Assembly: GCA_012845835.1 (NCBI GenBank)
Contig: JABAKD010000004.1
Coordinates: forward strand, 7,753,909 to 7,817,908
Direction: 5' to 3'
From: Undaria pinnatifida
Taxonomy: Eukaryota > Sar > Phaeophyceae > Laminariales > Alariaceae
Length of the DNA stretch: 64,000 bases
Shown here: piece after piece, positions 45,458 through 57,868 of the stretch
How positions within the stretch are numbered: the first letter of the stretch is position 1
Layout of the letters: each line of letters opens with the position of its first letter
Notes under the pieces: generated by a model
The model's database searches: none
The model's input: the letters and a program-made list of their open reading frames with translations, nothing else
What the model was told of the DNA's origin: nothing
Translations under genes and position numbers: made by a program

Positions 45458-48400
45458 CATTAAAATAATCGCGCGAAGCGCGAAAAAAAATTGGAGGCGT
45501 TTCGGAAAATGGAAAAACATCATAAAAAAAATCGCGCATGCCTCCCTCTTATAAGAACGGGGCTCACGCAAGGTTCTTACGGAGAAATAAGAACTTCGGT
45601 AAATTTTATACTGAAGTTAGTGTGGGGCACATCATTTTCATAAAAATACCTGGTACGAAATTCAGCCTAAAAAACAACAAAACCTCGGTTTCTTATCAGA
45701 GGACCGGCGGCACAACACTCTAAAAGTAGTACGGGACGTAAGAATAGCAAGCTGATACTTCTAGGAAGACAAGAAATCCGGAAGCTGAAGTTAGTGCAGA
45801 TGACACCCTCTCCGAAATAAGAAACCCGAAGCCACAACCAGGATTCCTGCTTCTCGCTATCAAATAGGTGGCTGATTCTTGTACAAGTAGGTGTAGTGCA
45901 GATAGATTATTCTAGGCTGTTACAGCAGCAGCAGTAGTAGAAATGAAATAATAATAGGAAAAAAAGGAAGAAATCGGGATGATTCTGGCCGAGGCTGAAT
46001 TTCTTATTTGAGAAAAGGTGAGTTCTACACACTATCTTCAGCACAGCGCCTCTCAGTTGTCTTCCTTTCCTGGTAAGGTATCGGCCTTGCTTTCCTATAT
46101 CCCTGTTCGTTTTTTTTAATTTATGTTGTGCACTACTACTGCAACAAGTACGTAGTGCTGCTGTATCACATAATATGTACCAGGTACCTGGTACAACGGC
46201 AAGCATCACCAACCAGCCGCAGAGCAGTGATTTTGTCATGCGTTTGTGATACAAACGTTGTCGTTGCTATACAACGTGTTTATTTTGCATTGAACTCCTT
46301 GGTGTGTATCGAATGAATGAAGTAGGGCTTTCGGTGACAATATTCGACTGGGAAGCGATGCGGGTGGTTCCGCCAAAATAGACGACAACACCACAAAAAA
46401 TAGGACCCATGTATAACTCCAGTTCAACCAAATGATTGGCGATGCTTTTGAAAAATCTTCGTTCTTCCAATTAGACACTCTTGCATGGTGTATGTCTTTG
46501 CACTGAACCATTCTTGCCGCCCGGCGACATCTAGCACCCCCATCATGCCCGGCGAAGCATGAGAAATAACAGGGGGTGGGGAATAGCTTCGAGTAGGTAC
46601 CAGGTAACCCCCCCCCCCTCTTCTTTCCCTCTCCCCAGGGATGGCAAAAAGGAAAACATGGGAATGGAAAAACAAAACAAATGTGCGTCACGATTTTGTC
46701 GACGACGGTGGTAGTATCGCTGTTGAATTCCCCCCCCCCCCCCCCCGAGATGAAACAGACAATCAATCCCAGGGCCACACAAAACGAAACGGCCGGCTCG
46801 CAAACGAAAGTAAAAACATAATAAACTCGTACGGTATTTATTCTCTGGGAATTAACAAAACGCAAACTCGACCCGACACTGCAGACGCTAACCTACCACA
46901 CCAAGATGGGCCGGAGTATAAAGCGACGATCAGGTGCGTAGACCCTACGGTGCACTTTTCACATTCACACCACGACCACCACCGCTTTTCGTCTGATTTA
47001 GTTTCCCAGGTCTGCGGGCCTCGGGCCGGTGGTTTTCTCGCGACACATTGCATTGGGGCCGCCCCTTCTTCCCACGCGGGGCAGGGTGAGCCTCCTGGTA
47101 CGCGCCTTCTTGTCGACTGTGGCCGCGGTGAAAGAAAATCTGAGGGCCCCGGAGTGGGCCCTTGGGCTTCTTGGGCGTCGGTTGGCGGCGCCAAACTACC
47201 CAGCCTCATCCCCGCCGCCGCTAAACGCCAACATCTCCGCAGCTGACGCCGACACGCCTGCACCTGCCGCTGCGCCCCCCCTTTTACTGCCGCCACAAAC
47301 GCCAACAATACCTGCCCCATACCAACTCCGCGAAACAGCAGCGGAAACAGCGCTACCGACAACATCCGCAGTCATCGCGCCCCCGTCAGCTTCCCTCAAC
47401 CTAGCACGCAATGCAGCATGCCGTTGACTAATAGAGATCCTCGTATACTTTACGTTGGCGTGCCCTTTGATTTCATCAAATAGTGATTCTGAAGTTGTTG
47501 GGAGGTCGACAAGATCAACCGGCCCCTCACCCCCAGCATCAGGTCCCCACAATCTCTGAGAAAGGTCGCTTCTTTCACCAGTGTCTATCACGTCAAGAGC
47601 AGAGACCCACCCAGGAAACATCGGGCTATCCGGTGACCAGCTGGCCGAGTCGCTTTAGATAATATCAAACTCAAACTGTTCGTAGCACGCTCCAATCTAC
47701 TTCGGCAGTCCGCGGTTCTTCACAGCCATCCCAATATTCCAGCGATAATTGAACTCCAGCAGAATCGAGTGGGCCAGCGCAGGAGAAGCGCAATAGTAGC
47801 CTGCGGAGGTAACGATGAAAACCCGTAAAAAAAGGACAAACAGTTACAGCGGGCGAAAAACATATTGAACAGGTTTACGTCAGGTCCATCATAACACGAA
47901 TTACCTGGTTGACCACCATGTTACAAACACTGCAACAAACGAAACCGTGAGGTATACTTGACGGCAAATACTATGAGCATCGGGTTATGCCGTGAGGCCA
48001 ATGTTATGGGTGGAAATGGTTGCTGTGCCTGCTAGTGATAGAAAAGTCACGCAAAACACACACCAAGCCCCTGTACTGCTGGTACCTCTGACACAGCGAC
48101 GAGTGGTGATCCCCGCTTCACTTTTCCCTTTTGCGTAGTACAGCGGCACGCCGTCAGGTTTGCTTAGACAACAAGCTTCGATGTGCTTGCGGAGCAGCTT
48201 CACGACCTCCAGGGCTTTTGGGCGCAGGTGATTTTATCCCGATTTCGCATATATCACGTCGCAGAACCGATCAACCACTGAACCAAAGCGAGTCAACAAT
48301 CGTGTCCGCTCGGGCACCAACCGCCTACAATTCCGCAAGAAACACGTCCAGTTCATCTCTATATACTCTGCCACCTATTCCGATGCCATTTTTCGCGCTT

Positions 48401-51400
48401 GAAGAGCACTTCCTACCTGCGGTTGGAAGCGAGATCGGCAGGAGCGTAATGGCCACGACACATGACCCAGTACAGGCATTGCTTTCGACGACAGCTAAAG
48501 TCTCTCCATATCACTGATCCGAACAACGACACAAGTGACGTCAAAACCACTTGCCTCCTTGTTGTCTTCCAGATTAACGATATAGCAAGCATCTCTCAAC
48601 CAAGCCATGGAGGGCTTGAAGGCGCCGTGACTCTTCTTCACTAGGCGCGAGATACGTGGAAGCGCGTGAAAGGTATCCAAGCGAACCTTGAGCATGTGTG
48701 GGCCACCCCCCGATACAGTTGGGCAACAATCAACATGAATTCAGAACACTCGAACGGAAAAAAATCGTATTTAAAGCGCACATTGACGCCGAGCAGATTT
48801 CAGAAACAAACAAAACATATTTGCCACCTCTACAGCACTCACGTCGTCCTGGTCGACATTGCCACCGATCTCGTCTCCGGCTCCTAGGTCGCAAGCGCGG
48901 TCGTGACCAGCATCAAAGTCATACCCGTCGCCACCGTCCTCTTCGCCCTCGTCCGAGTCCGCATCATCTAAAAAAAGAAAAAAAACGAAAACGTTTGGTG
49001 TGTTTGGCGAATAATACAACGTCAGCAAGAGAATGAGAAACGCCAATGCGGGCAGGGCGTCAGACAACTCAGCTCAATTTCTTCCAAGGACGGTGTAAGG
49101 CCTTACCTAGCGAGCCCACCACGTGGCAAGGTGCTTCGGTGGCGAAGAAGTCGGGGTCATCGTTGTAAGCGGCACTTGCATTCAGGTTCGGCGACGGTGC
49201 TGGTGTCGCAGGGGGGGGTGTCCAATCGGCCGCAAGGTGAACATGGGTAACGTCCCACAGAACAAGAAGGTACAAGAAATAAGGTCTCGATGAATATGTT
49301 ACAAAACATCCCAATCGCATCTGTGTTCCCGGCGGCAAAATGGTCGGAACCGGGCCGCGTATGGGATCCTTCAATATCTCGATCTCCACGTAAACGAGAA
49401 CGGACGCGTAAGCATCCAGGCAGGCATACTCTACCCGTGACGGCACCATAAGGATTTTAAAAGGCAGGCATCATCAACATTCCACCTATCAGCAGATTCA
49501 AGAGAATGGCGCCAACAATCAAGCTGGCAACAAAGTTCAACGAGCGTTAATAGGACACGCGCATAGCTAACTAGAGTAGTATCACCAGTTGGGCGCTGAG
49601 GGGAGAACTCCGGCGAGACAAGCGGGAGGTCGGGTACGTGGGCAACTCTTTCCCAAGCAAACTAGACACTATACCCGCCAGCGAAAAAGATGGCGTTTGC
49701 ACCCAACAAGCTTTCGCGTGAGTCAGCGCGTCCACAGTGTTCGCGGCTTTGACCTCATCCAAATACGTCGCGTCTGACTTGGTGTTGACGCCAAGTCTAC
49801 CATCATGTCCTGGTACCAAATCACGCTGGTTTTTCACCTTTGGAAACGCAAGCGAGAATTTTCGAATTGAATACGCCTAGTGCCAGCTGCGAACTGCCGA
49901 ACCAAGAAAACACGACCGCCACAATTGTACCAGGTGCCAGTTATCATGTACCAGTCATCATATGCTCAGAGCTATACATCACGTGTACGAGTGTACAAGC
50001 TGCGACAACAAACAAGCTTCAGCAGAAGCAATAGCTTCAAAATAGATGGGCCTATTAGCCAGGCTGTTATTTACACGAAAATAAGAAACTCGGGATACGT
50101 TATACTGAAGTTAATGTACAATAAGGTAGTGTGCACCCTCTCCCAAATAAGAAAGCCAGCCTAGGTCACTATATATGTACCTGGTATCTTTTAGATGTCC
50201 TGTACTACGTACTGCATCTGGTATCTGGCACGCGATTAATCAGAGGCCAGGTATGGTATATACTACGTACCAGGTACCAGGTATCGCAAGCTCAGAGCGA
50301 TGATACCTGGTACCTGGTAGGTTCGAGTACAACCAGCAGCGCACAAGCAGCAGGAGCAGTAGCCTACAATGACCTGGTACGACTCGTACCTCGTATCCAA
50401 ATAACATTGCCGCAGACCGACTGCTGATGTATAGCAGTACAGGGCACGTAAAAATAAACCTGGTAATAAGAAAGCCAGGGTGATATTTAGCTACAGGAAT
50501 AAGAAACTCGTTGGTCAATATACTGAAGTTACCTGTGAGAACAAACCCTCTGCCAAATACGAAAGCCAACCTACTGCTGTAGGTCAGTATTTCCGTGCCT
50601 TATGATATACCTGGTGCAGTACTACAGGCGTACAAGACACCTACCTGTAATATTTAAGGTGCAGTAATAAGAAAGCCAAGTTGATATTTTCAGGGAAATA
50701 AGAAGCTCGGGAGCTGTTGTACTGAAGTCAGTGTAGAACGTGTCCCCTCACAAATAAGAAAGCCAGCCTACCGCAGGTACCAAGTATGTATGGTTCTTAT
50801 CTGGTATCCTGTACTGCTTGACCATGGTACCAGGTACCAGGTATAAGAGTACAGCAGCAGGTAACAAACAGAAGTCTACGATAGAACCACTCACATCCGG
50901 CCTTGTGTAGCGTAGGTAGAGGGCTGTAAGGGAACTACCCCATCCGCTTGCTCCCCCCCTTGAAGTGCTTTCTGCTGGCTTTGGCAGAATGGTGCTCGTG
51001 ATCTCGATGAATCGACGATGCCCTGGTTCGATGCTGTCAAAGTAGATGAAGCTGCACTTTGTTGTGGTTCGCTCTCCCGAGCGGATCCATCACCGCTGCC
51101 TTCACCGCTACTTCCATCGCTGCCTCCACCGTCACGACCTCCGCCGCTGCTGCCTCCAATGCCCACACCGCTGCCTCCGCCATCACTACCGACCTCGTCG
51201 CATCGACACATGGCAGGCTCCAAGAAACGAAACTAGTCACACCACAACCGCTGCTACAGGGAGGCAGGCTCCTTGGCTCGAGACCACGGAAACAAGCCTG
51301 GTGGTTGTAGGCTAGGAGAACCGCAATTAGACATACTAAAGCGTACATAGCCGCCACACCAGCATGGTGCTGAGGAGCCGGCTGTGGTGCCGGTTGCCTG

Positions 51401-51620
51401 GTGTCTGCGCTGCGCGCGGTCCCGCTTGCGGTCTCTCTTCTCTCCCTGAGAGACGCGGCGCGATCACAGCGCGAAGCTCGGTGCAATCATCGCCAATCAT
51501 AATTGTATATCCTTACAAAATCCTTACAAAACTCGTGTTTCATTTGTTGAATTTGCTGCCTATAAGCCAATCATATCGCTGGATCCTTACAAAAAATTCC
51601 CCAGGTATAGGCGCCGTGCC
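45422..51620 (-). mobile_element. TIR DNA transposon, array unit 2
   Basis: Complete 6,199-bp copy with left TIR 45422-45457 and right TIR 51585-51620, separated from its neighbours by TCGAGT at 45416-45421 and 51621-51626. I saw no difference from unit 1 in the regions compared. Confidence 0.8.
47196..49876 (-). pseudogene. Exonuclease-transposase-like gene, unit 2, with in-frame stops
   Basis: Same exon structure as the unit 1 gene at +6,205 bp. The Y-A-C-L-D-A-Y-A block begins near 49428 and V-R-L-D-T-F-H near 48686. The three in-frame stops are preserved at 48236, 47699 and 47657 (first base on minus). No private coding change was noticed. Confidence 0.7.
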
Positions 51621-51662
51621 TCGAGTGGCACGGATCCTATACATAGGGACACTTTTGTAAGG
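51585..51662. repeat. Unit 2/unit 3 junction: abutted inverted repeats
   Basis: Same structure as 45380-45457, with spacer TCGAGT at 51621-51626. Confidence 0.9.
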
Positions 51663-54600
51663 CATTAAAATAATCGCGCGAAGCGCGAAAAAAAATTGGA
51701 GGCGTTTCGGAAAATGGAAAAACATCATAAAAAAAATCGCGCATGCCTCCCTCTTATAAGAACGGGGCTCACGCAAGGTTCTTACGGAGAAATAAGAACT
51801 TCGGTAAATTTTATACTGAAGTTAGTGTGGGGCACATCATTTTCATAAAAATACCTGGTACGAAATTCAGCCTAAAAAACAACAAAACCTCGGTTTCTTA
51901 TCAGAGGACCGGCGGCACAACACTCTAAAAGTAGTACGGGACGTAAGAATAGCAAGCTGATACTTCTAGGAAGACAAGAAATCCGGAAGCTGAAGTTAGT
52001 GCAGATGACACCCTCTCCGAAATAAGAAACCCGAAGCCACAACCAGGATTCCTGCTTCTCGCTATCAAATAGGTGGCTGATTCTTGTACAAGTAGGTGTA
52101 GTGCAGATAGATTATTCTAGGCTGTTACAGCAGCAGCAGTAGTAGAAATGAAATAATAATAGGAAAAAAAGGAAGAAATCGGGATGATTCTGGCCGAGGC
52201 TGAATTTCTTATTTGAGAAAAGGTGAGTTCTACACACTATCTTCAGCACAGCGCCTCTCAGTTGTCTTCCTTTCCTGGTAAGGTATCGGCCTTGCTTTCC
52301 TATATCCCTGTTCGTTTTTTTTAATTTATGTTGTGCACTACTACTGCAACAAGTACGTAGTGCTGCTGTATCACATAATATGTACCAGGTACCTGGTACA
52401 ACGGCAAGCATCACCAACCAGCCGCAGAGCAGTGATTTTGTCATGCGTTTGTGATACAAACGTTGTCGTTGCTATACAACGTGTTTATTTTGCATTGAAC
52501 TCCTTGGTGTGTATCGAATGAATGAAGTAGGGCTTTCGGTGACAATATTCGACTGGGAAGCGATGCGGGTGGTTCCGCCAAAATAGACGACAACACCACA
52601 AAAAATAGGACCCATGTATAACTCCAGTTCAACCAAATGATTGGCGATGCTTTTGAAAAATCTTCGTTCTTCCAATTAGACACTCTTGCATGGTGTATGT
52701 CTTTGCACTGAACCATTCTTGCCGCCCGGCGACATCTAGCACCCCCATCATGCCCGGCGAAGCATGAGAAATAACAGGGGGTGGGGAATAGCTTCGAGTA
52801 GGTACCAGGTAACCCCCCTCCCCTCTTCTTTCCCTCTCCCCAGGGATGGCAAAAAGGAAAACATGGGAATGGAAAAACAAAACAAATGTGCGTCACGATT
52901 TTGTCGACGACGGTGGTAGTATCGCTGTTGAATTCCCCCCCCCCCCCCCCCCGAGATGAAACAGACAATCAATCCCAGGGCCACACAAAACGAAACGGCC
53001 GGCTCGCAAACGAAAGTAAAAACATAATAAACTCGTACGGTATTTATTCTCTGGGAATTAACAAAACGCAAACTCGACCCGACACTGCAGACGCTAACCT
53101 ACCACACCAAGATGGGCCGGAGTATAAAGCGACGATCAGGTGCGTAGACCCTACGGTGCACTTTTCACATTCACACCACGACCACCACCGCTTTTCGTCT
53201 GATTTAGTTTCCCAGGTCTGCGGGCCTCGGGCCGGTGGTTTTCTCGCGACACATTGCATTGGGGCCGCCCCTTCTTCCCACGCGGGGCAGGGTGAGCCTC
53301 CTGGTACGCGCCTTCTTGTCGACTGTGGCCGCGGTGAAAGAAAATCTGAGGGCCCCGGAGTGGGCCCTTGGGCTTCTTGGGCGTCGGTTGGCGGCGCCAA
53401 ACTACCCAGCCTCATCCCCGCCGCCGCTAAACGCCAACATCTCCGCAGCTGACGCCGACACGCCTGCACCTGCCGCTGCGCCCCCCCTTTTACTGCCGCC
53501 ACAAACGCCAACAATACCTGCCCCATACCAACTCCGCGAAACAGCAGCGGAAACAGCGCTACCGACAACATCCGCAGTCATCGCGCCCCCGTCAGCTTCC
53601 CTCAACCTAGCACGCAATGCAGCATGCCGTTGACTAATAGAGATCCTCGTATACTTTACGTTGGCGTGCCCTTTGATTTCATCAAATAGTGATTCTGAAG
53701 TTGTTGGGAGGTCGACAAGATCAACCGGCCCCTCACCCCCAGCATCAGGTCCCCACAATCTCTGAGAAAGGTCGCTTCTTTCACCAGTGTCTATCACGTC
53801 AAGAGCAGAGACCCACCCAGGAAACATCGGGCTATCCGGTGACCAGCTGGCCGAGTCGCTTTAGATAATATCAAACTCAAACTGTTCGTAGCACGCTCCA
53901 ATCTACTTCGGCAGTCCGCGGTTCTTCACAGCCATCCCAATATTCCAGCGATAATTGAACTCCAGCAGAATCGAGTGGGCCAGCGCAGGAGAAGCGCAAT
54001 AGTAGCCTGCGGAGGTAACGATGAAAACCCGTAAAAAAAGGACAAACAGTTACAGCGGGCGAAAAACATATTGAACAGGTTTACGTCAGGTCCATCATAA
54101 CACGAATTACCTGGTTGACCACCATGTTACAAACACTGCAACAAACGAAACCGTGAGGTATACTTGACGGCAAATACTATGAGCATCGGGTTATGCCGTG
54201 AGGCCAATGTTATGGGTGGAAATGGTTGCTGTGCCTGCTAGTGATAGAAAAGTCACGCAAAACACACACCAAGCCCCTGTACTGCTGGTACCTCTGACAC
54301 AGCGACGAGTGGTGATCCCCGCTTCACTTTTCCCTTTTGCGTAGTACAGCGGCACGCCGTCAGGTTTGCTTAGACAACAAGCTTCGATGTGCTTGCGGAG
54401 CAGCTTCACGACCTCCAGGGCTTTTGGGCGCAGGTGATTTTATCCCGATTTCGCATATATCACGTCGCAGAACCGATCAACCACTGAACCAAAGCGAGTC
54501 AACAATCGTGTCCGCTCGGGCACCAACCGCCTACAATTCCGCAAGAAACACGTCCAGTTCATCTCTATATACTCTGCCACCTATTCCGATGCCATTTTTC

Positions 54601-57600
54601 GCGCTTGAAGAGCACTTCCTACCTGCGGTTGGAAGCGAGATCGGCAGGAGCGTAATGGCCACGACACATGACCCAGTACAGGCATTGCTTTCGACGACAG
54701 CTAAAGTCTCTCCATATCACTGATCCGAACAACGACACAAGTGACGTCAAAACCACTTGCCTCCTTGTTGTCTTCCAGATTAACGATATAGCAAGCATCT
54801 CTCAACCAAGCCATGGAGGGCTTGAAGGCGCCGTGACTCTTCTTCACTAGGCGCGAGATACGTGGAAGCGCGTGAAAGGTATCCAAGCGAACCTTGAGCA
54901 TGTGTGGGCCACCCCCCGATACAGTTGGGCAACAATCAACATGAATTCAGAACACTCGAACGGAAAAAAATCGTATTTAAAGCGCACATTGACGCCGAGC
55001 AGATTTCAGAAACAAACAAAACATATTTGCCACCTCTACAGCACTCACGTCGTCCTGGTCGACATTGCCACCGATCTCGTCTCCGGCTCCTAGGTCGCAA
55101 GCGCGGTCGTGACCAGCATCAAAGTCATACCCGTCGCCACCGTCCTCTTCGCCCTCGTCCGAGTCCGCATCATCTAAAAAAAGAAAAAAAACGAAAACGT
55201 TTGGTGTGTTTGGCGAATAATACAACGTCAGCAAGAGAATGAGAAACGCCAATGCGGGCAGGGCGTCAGACAACTCAGCTCAATTTCTTCCAAGGACGGT
55301 GTAAGGCCTTACCTAGCGAGCCCACCACGTGGCAAGGTGCTTCGGTGGCGAAGAAGTCGGGGTCATCGTTGTAAGCGGCACTTGCATTCAGGTTCGGCGA
55401 CGGTGCTGGTGTCGCAGGGGGGGGTGTCCAATCGGCCGCAAGGTGAACATGGGTAACGTCCCACAGAACAAGAAGGTACAAGAAATAAGGTCTCGATGAA
55501 TATGTTACAAAACATCCCAATCGCATCTGTGTTCCCGGCGGCAAAATGGTCGGAACCGGGCCGCGTATGGGATCCTTCAATATCTCGATCTCCACGTAAA
55601 CGAGAACGGACGCGTAAGCATCCAGGCAGGCATACTCTACCCGTGACGGCACCATAAGGATTTTAAAAGGCAGGCATCATCAACATTCCACCTATCAGCA
55701 GATTCAAGAGAATGGCGCCAACAATCAAGCTGGCAACAAAGTTCAACGAGCGTTAATAGGACACGCGCATAGCTAACTAGAGTAGTATCACCAGTTGGGC
55801 GCTGAGGGGAGAACTCCGGCGAGACAAGCGGGAGGTCGGGTACGTGGGCAACTCTTTCCCAAGCAAACTAGACACTATACCCGCCAGCGAAAAAGATGGC
55901 GTTTGCACCCAACAAGCTTTCGCGTGAGTCAGCGCGTCCACAGTGTTCGCGGCTTTGACCTCATCCAAATACGTCGCGTCTGACTTGGTGTTGACGCCAA
56001 GTCTACCATCATGTCCTGGTACCAAATCACGCTGGTTTTTCACCTTTGGAAACGCAAGCGAGAATTTTCGAATTGAATACGCCTAGTGCCAGCTGCGAAC
56101 TGCCGAACCAAGAAAACACGACCGCCACAATTGTACCAGGTGCCAGTTATCATGTACCAGTCATCATATGCTCAGAGCTATACATCACGTGTACGAGTGT
56201 ACAAGCTGCGACAACAAACAAGCTTCAGCAGAAGCAATAGCTTCAAAATAGATGGGCCTATTAGCCAGGCTGTTATTTACACGAAAATAAGAAACTCGGG
56301 ATACGTTATACTGAAGTTAATGTACAATAAGGTAGTGTGCACCCTCTCCCAAATAAGAAAGCCAGCCTAGGTCACTATATATGTACCTGGTATCTTTTAG
56401 ATGTCCTGTACTACGTACTGCATCTGGTATCTGGCACGCGATTAATCAGAGGCCAGGTATGGTATATACTACGTACCAGGTACCAGGTATCGCAAGCTCA
56501 GAGCGATGATACCTGGTACCTGGTAGGTTCGAGTACAACCAGCAGCGCACAAGCAGCAGGAGCAGTAGCCTACAATGACCTGGTACGACTCGTACCTCGT
56601 ATCCAAATAACATTGCCGCAGACCGACTGCTGATGTATAGCAGTACAGGGCACGTAAAAATAAACCTGGTAATAAGAAAGCCAGGGTGATATTTAGCTAC
56701 AGGAATAAGAAACTCGTTGGTCAATATACTGAAGTTACCTGTGAGAACAAACCCTCTGCCAAATACGAAAGCCAACCTACTGCTGTAGGTCAGTATTTCC
56801 GTGCCTTATGATATACCTGGTGCAGTACTACAGGCGTACAAGACACCTACCTGTAATATTTAAGGTGCAGTAATAAGAAAGCCAAGTTGATATTTTCAGG
56901 GAAATAAGAAGCTCGGGAGCTGTTGTACTGAAGTCAGTGTAGAACGTGTCCCCTCACAAATAAGAAAGCCAGCCTACCGCAGGTACCAAGTATGTATGGT
57001 TCTTATCTGGTATCCTGTACTGCTTGACCATGGTACCAGGTACCAGGTATAAGAGTACAGCAGCAGGTAACAAACAGAAGTCTACGATAGAACCACTCAC
57101 ATCCGGCCTTGTGTAGCGTAGGTAGAGGGCTGTAAGGGAACTACCCCATCCGCTTGCTCCCCCCCTTGAAGTGCTTTCTGCTGGCTTTGGCAGAATGGTG
57201 CTCGTGATCTCGATGAATCGACGATGCCCTGGTTCGATGCTGTCAAAGTAGATGAAGCTGCACTTTGTTGTGGTTCGCTCTCCCGAGCGGATCCATCACC
57301 GCTGCCTTCACCGCTACTTCCATCGCTGCCTCCACCGTCACGACCTCCGCCGCTGCTGCCTCCAATGCCCACACCGCTGCCTCCGCCATCACTACCGACC
57401 TCGTCGCATCGACACATGGCAGGCTCCAAGAAACGAAACTAGTCACACCACAACCGCTGCTACAGGGAGGCAGGCTCCTTGGCTCGAGACCACGGAAACA
57501 AGCCTGGTGGTTGTAGGCTAGGAGAACCGCAATTAGACATACTAAAGCGTACATAGCCGCCACACCAGCATGGTGCTGAGGAGCCGGCTGTGGTGCCGGT

Positions 57601-57826
57601 TGCCTGGTGTCTGCGCTGCGCGCGGTCCCGCTTGCGGTCTCTCTTCTCTCCCTGAGAGACGCGGCGCGATCACAGCGCGAAGCTCGGTGCAATCATCGCC
57701 AATCATAATTGTATATCCTTACAAAATCCTTACAAAACTCGTGTTTCATTTGTTGAATTTGCTGCCTATAAGCCAATCATATCGCTGGATCCTTACAAAA
57801 AATTCCCCAGGTATAGGCGCCGTGCC
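51627..57826 (-). mobile_element. TIR DNA transposon, array unit 3
   Basis: Complete 6,200-bp copy, left TIR 51627-51662, right TIR 57791-57826. It carries C to T at 52819 and a C-run of 18 rather than 17 near 52935-52952. Both lie outside the recognised coding exons. Confidence 0.8.
53402..56082 (-). pseudogene. Exonuclease-transposase-like gene, unit 3, with in-frame stops
   Basis: Same structure at +12,411 bp. The stops TAA, TAG and TAA are retained near 54442, 53905 and 53863. The two private differences of this unit lie beyond the 3' end of the gene. Confidence 0.7.
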
Positions 57827-57868
57827 TCGAGTGGCACGGATCCTATACATAGGGACACTTTTGTAAGG
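57791..57868. repeat. Unit 3/unit 4 junction: abutted inverted repeats
   Basis: Same structure as 45380-45457, with spacer TCGAGT at 57827-57832. Confidence 0.9.
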
